Notes under the pieces: model-generated
The model's input: only the letters and a program-made list of their open reading frames with translations
Told to the model about the DNA's origin: nothing
Database searches by the model: none
In this document: positions 1 to 5,281 of the stretch, in pieces
How positions within the stretch are numbered: the stretch's first letter is position 1
Layout of the letters: each line of letters begins with the position of its first letter
Program-made: the position numbers and the translations under genes
NCBI GenBank assembly: GCA_007117255.1
Contig: SKGU01000320.1
Span: forward strand, 1 to 6,449
DNA from: Natronohydrobacter sp.
GTDB lineage: Bacteria; Pseudomonadota; Alphaproteobacteria; Rhodobacterales; Rhodobacteraceae
Length of the DNA: 6,449 nucleotides
Direction: 5' to 3'

Positions 1-553
1 TCTCAGCCTCAATGGCCTGCGCTCTGAGCGCCTCAATCGCTTCGGTCGAGGTCATTTCAGGCTTCAGCGTGGCATAATCCGAGGTCATGACCGATCCGAC
101 GGTCCATTCCTCATAGGCCGCGAGACGGCGCAAATCCTCGCGTTCGGCTTTTGACAAGGCGGGCAGGATGGCTTCCTGTGCTTCCTCATCTAGTTGCTTG
201 AACAGGTCGGCACGCTCGTCATGGCTCATGGCGGTCATCAGGGCGACCAGTTCGCGCCGTGGAATGCGTGTGGCCAGATCGACCTGCGCAGTGGCGCGCA
301 GATACCCCAGAAGTTCGGCCTGATCATGCAAGGGCAGAAGCCGCATCACGGCCAGATCATCGCCCACTTCCAGCTCTTCGATCAGGGCCGCGATATCCGC
401 AAGCTCCTGCGCTTCGATGAATTCCCGAATGGCACCATGCTGCTCTTCATGTAACAGCCGCGCCACTTCGACTGCGATAAAGCCCGCATCAAAGCCGGCG
501 CGCTCGCCCTGCGGGTCGAACCGGATATCCCCGAGTGATGTCTGGATTGTCAT
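1..553 (-). CDS. mgtE: Magnesium transporter MgtE, N-terminal part (cut by window start)
   Basis: Codes for the first 184 residues of an MgtE-family Mg2+ channel of the inner membrane; the rest (usual family length about 450 residues) lies before position 1. Residues about 28-145 match the acidic superhelical MgtE N domain, with the family's repeated leucine/glutamate helices such as LADIAALIEELE (51-62). Residues about 146-184 begin the first CBS domain (TVGSVMTSDYATLKPEMT, 151-168). In characterised MgtE proteins these two cytosolic domains sense Mg2+ and close the pore at high Mg2+; the membrane domain is not in view. The start ATG at 553-551 is supported by a strong ribosome site (AAGGGGG) six bases upstream. 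It lies downstream of the diguanylate cyclase gene on the same strand but 477 bases away, so it probably has its own promoter. The reading frame is intact throughout. The family call is confident; transport specificity (Mg2+ versus Co2+) cannot be judged from this part. Confidence 0.93.
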   Translation of the reverse strand, partial: MTIQTSLGDIRFDPQGERAGFDAGFIAVEVARLLHEEQHGAIREFIEAQELADIAALIEELEVGDDLAVMRLLPLHDQAELLGYLRATAQVDLATRIPRRELVALMTAMSHDERADLFKQLDEEAQEAILPALSKAEREDLRRLAAYEEWTVGSVMTSDYATLKPEMTSTEAIEALRAQAIEAE

Positions 554-559
554 GGCCTA

Positions 560-566
560 CCCCCTT
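560..566 (-). promoter_or_regulatory. Ribosome binding site of mgtE
   Basis: On the minus strand the sequence is AAGGGGG, separated by six bases from the ATG at 553-551. It fixes the mgtE start. The same AAGGGGG form precedes lpxK in this window. Confidence 0.75.
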
Positions 567-615
567 GCGCTGGCGCAACGGGGGCGGCGCGCCAAGGTCA
601 TCCCCGGCAGGCAGC

Positions 616-630
616 CCGCGCAGCGCGCGG
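616..630. repeat. Inverted repeat (hairpin) in the mgtE leader, proximal
   Basis: CCGCGC (616-621) and GCGCGG (625-630) are perfect complements around a three-base loop, giving a 6-bp all-G/C stem. If mgtE is transcribed from further upstream, this hairpin would lie 63-77 bases before its start codon. The pairing is directly visible; any regulatory role is inference. GC-rich DNA makes short stems like this fairly common. Confidence 0.45.
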
Positions 631-650
631 CATATTGCTGTCATATAATC

Positions 651-672
651 CGGATCGCAAATCTTGCGTCCG
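651..672. repeat. Inverted repeat (hairpin or operator) upstream of mgtE
   Basis: CGGA-t-CGCAA (651-660) pairs with TTGCG-TCCG (664-672): nine base pairs with one bulged T at 655 and a three-base loop (661-663). It is the best stem in this intergenic gap. It lies 98-119 bases upstream of the mgtE ATG. On the minus strand it sits just before an A/T-rich stretch (GGATTATATG) that could be a weak -10 element, so it could be a protein-binding operator on the mgtE promoter or a stem in the leader RNA. The pairing is seen; the role is inferred. Confidence 0.5.
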
Positions 673-967
673 ACTGGAACTGCCGTCCATTGTTGCCCTA
701 CAAACCAACGTCGATCAGACCAACCGACGTGCAGGTCATATGCAGTCTGGTGCAGCAAGTCAATTTCCGAGTGCCGATTTCAGGCTGCACTGACCCGGAT
801 AGCGTGTTGCTGCCCGTCGCATGCTTGATTGAACGCCGTTTGATGAAATCGAAACCGACGCGCCGCAGAGTTGTGATGCGGGCTTTTACGCAGGTGGCTT
901 GCGCTAAGGGTGGTGAACACATCTAACGGCGCAACGTGACTGACCTAATCACAGATTGGGGCATCTT

Positions 968-988
968 GCCTGCGCAGGCGCATATGCG
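968..988. repeat. Two abutting perfect palindromes
   Basis: GCCTGCGCAGGC (968-979) is a 12-base perfect palindrome. CGCATATGCG (979-988) is a 10-base perfect palindrome sharing its first base with the last base of the other. They lie 43-63 bases beyond the diguanylate cyclase stop codon. They could form small cruciforms or be dyad binding sites; no function can be assigned. Confidence 0.4.
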
Positions 989-999
989 TGGGGATGGTA

Positions 1000-1025
1000 C
1001 CGGGCGAAACAGGCGGCGCGCCCGG
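1000..1025 (-). terminator. Possible terminator-like hairpin after the diguanylate cyclase gene
   Basis: CCGGGCG (1000-1006) and CGCCCGG (1019-1025) pair perfectly (7 bp) around a 12-base loop. On the minus strand the stem begins five bases after the cyclase stop codon (1033-1031). There is no T-run after it, so it is not a textbook intrinsic terminator; it could instead stabilise the 3' end or assist Rho-dependent termination. Confidence 0.35.
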
Positions 1026-1030
1026 CTCTG

Positions 1031-2515
1031 TCATTTGGCCTCGCGTTCCGGCACCGGGCTGGTCGCCTTGACCTGTGGAATGACCCGGTCGCGCCCGTCC
1101 GCCTTTGCCTGATAAAGCGCTTTGTCGGCCACAAGCATAAGCGATTGCAGGTCAGCCCCATCACGGCCCAGAACTGACAGGCCCGCCGAGATGGTGATTT
1201 GTGGCAGCGCCTGTCCCTGCGCCGAAATCTGTGCTGTGCGGATCGCCTCACGCAGCAATTCGGCCTGCGCAACTGCTTCATCAGCATTCATATCTAGGCA
1301 AAGCAAGGTGAACTCTTCCCCACCCATGCGGCAGGCGTGCAGTTTATCGGTGCACTGACGGGTCATGACACGCGCCACTTCCGTCAAGACCAAATCCCCG
1401 GCGTCATGCCCGAAGCGGTCATTGAACTGTTTGAAATGATCCACATCTACCGAAATCAGCGCAAGGCTGCGCCCGTCACGATTCGCCATGATCGTTTCAC
1501 GTTGGGCATGGTCCATGAACCAACGGCGGTTCCAAAGCCCGGTCAGGGGGTCGCGCAGGGAACGCTCATGCAATTCCTGACGCAAACGGACATTGGCAAC
1601 AGCCAGACTGATTTGTTCGCCGCAGATCAGGGAAATATCCCATCGATTGCGCAAAACTTCGTCGCGCATGTGCCGCATCAGACCGTTTTCTTCAAACCCG
1701 TCGAACATGATATGCATCAGACCGATCGTTTCGCCATGGGCAATGATAGGCAAACAGAAATACGGCGTGCCCGATTTGCTGACATGATCGCAGGCAAACT
1801 GAATTGGCTTCTGGCCATAAGCATAAGCACGCCCGCGGCGCAGCGCCCAGCAATCATCTGGCAGGATATGATGGGCAAAATCCGGATTGCACCCCCAGCT
1901 TGTCGCAAGTTCCAGCATGGAACGTGATGCATCGTAGACATACAGCGCCCCATCCGCTTCGGGGATGAGCGTGTGCATCGCGCGCTGGATCACCATCAGC
2001 AATTCTTCAAAGGATTTTGCTGAATACAGCCATTCGCTGGTCAATGCCAGCAATTGGCGTTCTGACTGGCGAAGCGCTTCGCCGTGGCGCATTTCTTCAT
2101 TCTGTTCTTCAAGAATCTTGCGCTCGGTAATGTCGCGCATGGTCGAGATGAAATGCGTGTGCCGACCTTGCCCATCATGCACGGGCGTCACCTTCAGATC
2201 GACCCAGAACGGCTGACCTGATCGCGTATAGTTGCGGATATCCACCCGGATCTCACGCTTCTGCTGGCATGCCTGGTCAATCTGCCGGGCAGTATCTGCG
2301 TCGGTTTCAGGCCCTTGCAACACGGACCCCGGCTCTTTTCCGGCAAGGTCACTGGTCGTGTAGCCCGTCTGTGCCGTAAAGGCGGGATTGACCCACAACG
2401 TCCTGCGTGCAGCGTCCGAGATGATCACCGCATCTGACGAATGCCGCAACACCAGATCAGAATAGAAACGTTCTGTATCCTGATCATTGTCCGTTTGCAG
2501 ATCCTTTGCACACAT
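1031..2515 (-). CDS. Diguanylate cyclase with PAS and GAF sensor domains (PAS-GAF-GGDEF)
   Basis: A 494-residue soluble protein predicted to make cyclic di-GMP from two GTP; no signal peptide or membrane segment is visible. Domains in order: PAS (about 15-130, ending in the typical RDITERK), a charged, probably coiled linker (131-155), GAF (about 156-310, with DDCWALRRGRAYAYG at 220-234), and GGDEF (about 318-480). The GGDEF domain has DPLTGLWNRR (322-331), metal-binding aspartates in SVDVDHFKQFND (355-366) and an intact GGEEF signature (398-402), so it should be active. The product-inhibition RxxD site expected five residues before GGEEF reads TDKL (389-392), so it is missing. The PAS resembles LOV domains (LQGPETD, NYTRSGQPFW) but has no adduct cysteine. 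The ATG at 2515 is supported by an in-frame stop (TAG, 2536-2534) six codons upstream; its ribosome site is weak (GGGG at 2526-2523). There is no EAL domain and no partner gene on this strand. The ligand of PAS or GAF is unknown. Confidence 0.92.
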   Translation of the reverse strand: MCAKDLQTDNDQDTERFYSDLVLRHSSDAVIISDAARRTLWVNPAFTAQTGYTTSDLAGKEPGSVLQGPETDADTARQIDQACQQKREIRVDIRNYTRSGQPFWVDLKVTPVHDGQGRHTHFISTMRDITERKILEEQNEEMRHGEALRQSERQLLALTSEWLYSAKSFEELLMVIQRAMHTLIPEADGALYVYDASRSMLELATSWGCNPDFAHHILPDDCWALRRGRAYAYGQKPIQFACDHVSKSGTPYFCLPIIAHGETIGLMHIMFDGFEENGLMRHMRDEVLRNRWDISLICGEQISLAVANVRLRQELHERSLRDPLTGLWNRRWFMDHAQRETIMANRDGRSLALISVDVDHFKQFNDRFGHDAGDLVLTEVARVMTRQCTDKLHACRMGGEEFTLLCLDMNADEAVAQAELLREAIRTAQISAQGQALPQITISAGLSVLGRDGADLQSLMLVADKALYQAKADGRDRVIPQVKATSPVPEREAK

Positions 2516-2522
2516 CGCGAAA

Positions 2523-2534
2523 CCCCGAAAATCC
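2523..2534. repeat. 12-base direct repeat, copy 1 (CCCCGAAAATCC)
   Basis: This matches the copy at 2610-2621 in all 12 bases, in the same orientation, 87 bases apart start to start. It lies seven bases before the diguanylate cyclase start codon and includes the GGGG that is that gene's only ribosome-site candidate. A regulator bound here, or an antisense RNA, could affect cyclase expression. Identity is certain; function is inferred. Confidence 0.75.
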
Positions 2535-2602
2535 TATTCTGCGCGTGTCGACTTTCTCATCCAGAGATTAATATTTGCTTGACCTGTGTCCGACCACAGC
2601 GC

Positions 2603-2631
2603 GTGACATCCCCGAAAATCCACACTAACTT
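2603..2631 (+). promoter_or_regulatory. Weak sigma-70-like promoter candidate for the gabD-like gene
   Basis: GTGACA (2603-2608; five of six -35 positions) is followed after 17 bases by TAACTT (2626-2631; three of six -10 positions). The position, about 90 bases before the ATG, is plausible, but the -10 match is poor. A separate TTGACC at 2579-2584 has no -10 at a suitable distance. Confidence 0.2.
2610..2621. repeat. 12-base direct repeat, copy 2 (CCCCGAAAATCC)
   Basis: Second exact copy of the 12-base element. It lies 101 bases upstream of the gabD-like start, inside the spacer of the weak plus-strand promoter candidate (2603-2631). The flanking bases differ from copy 1, so the repeat is sharply bounded, as expected of a binding site rather than of a recent duplication. 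Confidence 0.75.
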
Positions 2632-2710
2632 CGCCGCATACGGCCCCGTAGACGCAAGGACATTCATGTCGCGCAGCGGTGGCCGCGCCTGAGATTTGCG
2701 AACACCTCGA

Positions 2711-2715
2711 AAGGA
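2711..2715 (+). promoter_or_regulatory. Ribosome binding site of the gabD-like gene
   Basis: AAGGA (within GAAAGGA), separated by six bases from the ATG at 2722, which supports that start. Confidence 0.75.
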
Positions 2716-2721
2716 CACACA

Positions 2722-4200
2722 ATGCTTGATCAAGTCACCGATCTGAAATCCATGTTGTCGGATCCATCGCTGCTGGAGACGCGCGCGTTCATTGCCGGGG
2801 AATGGGTCAATGCCGATGACGGGGCCACATTTGATGTGATCAATCCCGCACGCGGCGATGTCATCGCAAAGGTGGCCGATGTCAGCCGCGCAGAGACCGC
2901 GCGCGCCATTACTGCCGCCGACAAGGCCCGCCACGACTGGGCCGCGCGCACCGGCAAAGAGCGTTCCGCCGTGCTGCGGCGCTGGTTCGATCTGATGATG
3001 GCCGCGCAAGAAGATCTCGCATTGATCCTGACCGCCGAGATGGGCAAACCCCTGACGGAGGCGCGCGGCGAAATCGCCTATGGTGCCGCCTTCATCGAAT
3101 GGTTCGCCGAAGAAGCAAAGCGCGTCTATGGCGATATCATCCCCGGCCATCAGCCCGACAAACGCATTTCGGTTCTGCGCCAGCCAATCGGCGTTGCGGC
3201 CTCAATCACACCCTGGAATTTCCCCAATGCCATGATTGCGCGCAAGGTCGGCCCGGCATTGGCCGTGGGCTGTGGCTTCGTCGCGCGCCCGGCCACTGAA
3301 ACCCCGCTTTCGGCCCTGGCCATGGCCGTTCTTGCCGAACGTGCAGGTGTGCCCAAGGGCGTGTTGTCTGTGGTCCCGTCCAGCCGGGCATCCGATATCG
3401 GCAAGGAATTCTGCGAGAACCCGATTGTTCGAAAACTGACATTTACAGGCTCGACCGAAGTGGGCCGCATCCTGCTGCGCCAGGCAGCAGATCAAGTCAT
3501 GAAATGTTCAATGGAATTAGGTGGTAATGCCCCGTTCATTGTGTTCGATGACGCTGATCTGGATGCGGCGGTCGCCGGTGCCATGATGTCGAAATATCGC
3601 AATAACGGTCAGACCTGTGTTTGCGCCAACCGCATTTATGTGCAGGCCGGCGTCTATGAGCAATTTGCTGAAAAGCTGAAAACTGCGGTCGAGAAACTGA
3701 CCGTGGGGGACGGGCTGCATGAAGGCACTGATCTTGGCCCGCTGATCAACGACAAAGCCGTGACCAAGGTCGAAGACCACATTGCCGATATTCTTGCGCA
3801 GGGCGGCGAAGTCCTGACGGGCGGGCGCAAGCATGGCAATGGCGGCAGCTTCTTTGAGCCGACCATCGTAACCGGTGTGACCCAGAAGATGAAAGTCGCG
3901 CAGGAAGAAACCTTTGGCCCGCTGGCCCCTCTGTTCAAATTCGACACCGAAGACGAAGTCATCGGATATGCCAATGACACGATCTTCGGGCTGGCCGCTT
4001 ATTTCTACGCACGCGACATTGGCCGCATCACCCGCGTGCAGGAAGCGCTGGAATATGGGATTGTCGGCGTGAATACCGGCATCATCTCGACCGAGGTGGC
4101 GCCGTTCGGAGGTGTGAAGCAGTCCGGCCTTGGCCGCGAAGGGTCATTGCACGGGGTCGAAGACTATCTGGAAATGAAATATGTTTGCCTGAGCGTCTAG
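2722..4200 (+). CDS. gabD: Succinate-semialdehyde dehydrogenase, probably NADP-dependent
   Basis: A 492-residue cytosolic aldehyde dehydrogenase that closely follows E. coli GabD along its whole length. GabD oxidises succinate semialdehyde to succinate, the last step of GABA breakdown into the TCA cycle. Visible landmarks: the oxyanion asparagine in TPWNFP (N166), the general-base glutamate in MELGGNAP (E265), the catalytic cysteine in GQTCVCANR (C299, with C301 also kept as in redox-sensitive SSADHs), EETFGPLAP (395-403), and the GabD-type C-terminus PFGGVKQSGLGREGS followed by EDYLEMKY. One departure: the cofactor-contacting KPAS motif of E. coli GabD is RPAT here (R189, T192), so NADP versus NAD preference is uncertain. 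The start has a good ribosome site. It stands alone on the plus strand; no GABA aminotransferase gene is in view. Another semialdehyde, such as glutarate semialdehyde, is possible because family members overlap in substrate. Confidence 0.9.
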   Translation: MLDQVTDLKSMLSDPSLLETRAFIAGEWVNADDGATFDVINPARGDVIAKVADVSRAETARAITAADKARHDWAARTGKERSAVLRRWFDLMMAAQEDLALILTAEMGKPLTEARGEIAYGAAFIEWFAEEAKRVYGDIIPGHQPDKRISVLRQPIGVAASITPWNFPNAMIARKVGPALAVGCGFVARPATETPLSALAMAVLAERAGVPKGVLSVVPSSRASDIGKEFCENPIVRKLTFTGSTEVGRILLRQAADQVMKCSMELGGNAPFIVFDDADLDAAVAGAMMSKYRNNGQTCVCANRIYVQAGVYEQFAEKLKTAVEKLTVGDGLHEGTDLGPLINDKAVTKVEDHIADILAQGGEVLTGGRKHGNGGSFFEPTIVTGVTQKMKVAQEETFGPLAPLFKFDTEDEVIGYANDTIFGLAAYFYARDIGRITRVQEALEYGIVGVNTGIISTEVAPFGGVKQSGLGREGSLHGVEDYLEMKYVCLSV

Positions 4201-4220
4201 GCATCCCCTCAGAGCCTTGA

Positions 4221-4276
4221 CCCGGAGGAGCGAAAGCTCCGACCGGGCCGCGGGGGGGTCAATCCCCCCAAGGCCC
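4221..4276. terminator. Overlapping GC-rich hairpins in the convergent gabD/lpxK gap (probable bidirectional terminator)
   Basis: Hairpin 1: CCCGG (4221-4225) with CCGGG (4243-4247), enclosing GGAGC-GAAA-GCTCC (4227-4240), which is a stem capped by a GNRA-type tetraloop. Hairpin 2: GGGCC (4245-4249) with GGCCC (4272-4276), enclosing a G-run (4252-4258) paired with a C-run (4264-4269) around a short loop. The two share bases 4245-4247, so their complete forms exclude each other. No T-run follows on either strand, so this would be a strong structural block or Rho-assisted terminator rather than a classic one. It lies 20 bases after the gabD stop and 15 bases after the lpxK stop, where a shared terminator is expected. 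Confidence 0.5.
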
Positions 4277-4291
4277 GGCGCGCGCCACGCC

Positions 4292-5281
4292 TCATGGGGC
4301 GACAAGTGCTGACAAGCGCGCATCAAGACCGCTTCGATCCTCGAATTCCAGCCGCACCGGCAGCGCCAGAACCTTGGCGCGGAACGAGGGCGGCAGGCGC
4401 ACAGCGTCTTTTTCAGTCGTGACAAGCTGCGCGCCCAGCGCCTTCGCTTCCAGCGCCAGCCGGGCCATCAGACCCTCGGTCAGAGGCTGGTGATCGCTCA
4501 GCGCCTCGGCGCGCAAGAGCACTGCCCCCTCTGCGCGCAGGGTGGCGAAGAACTTCTCCGGCCGCCCGATCCCCGCGAAGGCCAGCACACGCAACCCCTG
4601 CCAGCTCATCCCCATCTGTAGCGGGCGCAATTCAGCCCGTAGCACCGGCAGCCCCAGCCCCTCGCCCGCAAACCGCGCCTGCATCGCAGGCGGGCCGATG
4701 CTGATCACCAGATCCGCGCGCGCCAGCCCCACCGCCACGGGTTCACGCAGCGGCCCGGCAGGCAGACAGCGCTGATTGCCGAACCCGACAGCCGCATCGA
4801 CCACAATCAGCGACAGGTCTTTTGCCAGCGCCGGGTTCTGGAACCCGTCATCCATCACAAGCACACTTGCCCCCGCTGCAACAGCCGCACGCGCTCCGGC
4901 AGCACGATCCCGCGCGACCCAGACCGGTGCAGAGGCCGAAATCAGCAGCGGCTCGTCGCCCACCTCATCCGCCGAATGCGCCCTCTCCTGTACCTGCACA
5001 GGCCCGACAAGACGCCCGCCATAGCCCCGCGAGATCACATGCGGGATCGCGCCCAACGCCTGCAACATCTGCACAAGGGCAATCACAGTCGGGGTCTTGC
5101 CCGTCCCCCCGATGTTGAGATTGCCCACACAGATCACCGGCACCGATGCGCGCCACTGAGGTGCGCGCGCGACCCGGCGCGCAGTCTGCCGGGCATAAAG
5201 TGCAGCCAGTGGCGCAAGAAGCCGTGCGCGCAGAGCCGGACGGTCTGGCGGCGTGAACCAGAAACCCGGCGCGCGCGTCAT
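4292..5281 (-). CDS. lpxK: Tetraacyldisaccharide 4'-kinase LpxK
   Basis: A 329-residue inner-membrane-associated kinase that adds the 4'-phosphate to the tetraacyldisaccharide precursor of lipid A, making lipid IVA in LPS synthesis. The length equals the family norm. The N-terminus has an amphipathic or membrane-contacting stretch (about 17-40), then the LpxK-type P-loop GNLNIGGTGKTP (53-64), SRGYGG (84-89), the DDGFQN motif with the catalytic aspartate region (144-149), AGIGRPEKFF (236-245) and the C-terminal TTEKDAVRL (288-296). All core motifs are intact. The start ATG (5281-5279) overlaps the stop of the upstream GT30-like gene by four bases (ATGA), and AAGGGGG lies five bases upstream, so the two are almost certainly co-transcribed and translationally coupled. 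It converges on the gabD-like gene. Confidence is high. Confidence 0.96.
   Translation of the reverse strand: MTRAPGFWFTPPDRPALRARLLAPLAALYARQTARRVARAPQWRASVPVICVGNLNIGGTGKTPTVIALVQMLQALGAIPHVISRGYGGRLVGPVQVQERAHSADEVGDEPLLISASAPVWVARDRAAGARAAVAAGASVLVMDDGFQNPALAKDLSLIVVDAAVGFGNQRCLPAGPLREPVAVGLARADLVISIGPPAMQARFAGEGLGLPVLRAELRPLQMGMSWQGLRVLAFAGIGRPEKFFATLRAEGAVLLRAEALSDHQPLTEGLMARLALEAKALGAQLVTTEKDAVRLPPSFRAKVLALPVRLEFEDRSGLDARLSALVAP

Larger units (their letters stand above)
554..1030. other. 477-base intergenic region without a convincing gene
   Basis: This gap lies between the stop of the diguanylate cyclase gene and the start of mgtE, both on the minus strand. Several open frames cross it (plus 417-926, minus 489-758, minus 698-922), but their translations match nothing I recognise, have mixed third-position composition and lack good ribosome sites; one of them also overlaps the mgtE start. 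I see no tRNA or known riboswitch. It contains two hairpin-forming inverted repeats near mgtE (616-630, 651-672), an isolated plus-strand TATAAT (644-649) with no matching -35 box, and palindromes near the cyclase end (968-988, 1000-1025). Most likely it is the mgtE promoter and 5' leader plus the cyclase 3' end. The part around 630-950 looks less GC-rich than the flanking genes. Confidence 0.6.
2516..2721. promoter_or_regulatory. Divergent upstream region shared by the diguanylate cyclase and gabD-like genes
   Basis: These 206 bases separate two divergent genes and must carry promoters for both. Visible elements are an exact 12-base direct repeat (2523-2534 and 2610-2621), a 5-6-5 inverted repeat CTGTG/CACAG (2584-2599), and a weak plus-strand promoter candidate (2603-2631). 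Short open frames cross the region on both strands but do not look like genes. Confidence 0.6.

Noticed and set aside
644..649. Perfect TATAAT on the plus strand
   Set aside because: No -35 box lies at a suitable distance and no plus-strand gene follows; a six-base match alone is not evidence of a promoter.
750..790. 7-base inverted repeat GTGCAGC/GCTGCAC with a 27-base loop
   Set aside because: Short arms and a long loop; expected by chance in a gap of this size.
489..922. Two overlapping minus-strand open frames (489-758 and 698-922) upstream of mgtE
   Set aside because: The first runs through the mgtE ribosome site and into mgtE in another frame; neither has a recognisable family, a good ribosome site or biased third positions.
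417..926. A 169-codon open frame on the plus strand
   Set aside because: Its first part is antisense to the mgtE start; the protein is rich in Arg, Ser and Pro without recognisable motifs, and no ribosome site precedes it.
2125..2473. A blue-light LOV photoreceptor in the diguanylate cyclase
   Set aside because: The adduct cysteine and two flavin-contacting residues are absent, so only a LOV-like PAS domain can be claimed.
2584..2599. Inverted repeat CTGTG/CACAG as an operator in the divergent region
   Set aside because: Only five bases per arm with a six-base spacer; too short to support without conservation data.
2534..3150. Open frames antisense to the gabD 5' end and upstream region
   Set aside because: They are frame shadows of gabD with no ribosome site or recognisable domain; the gabD frame is full length and matches its family.
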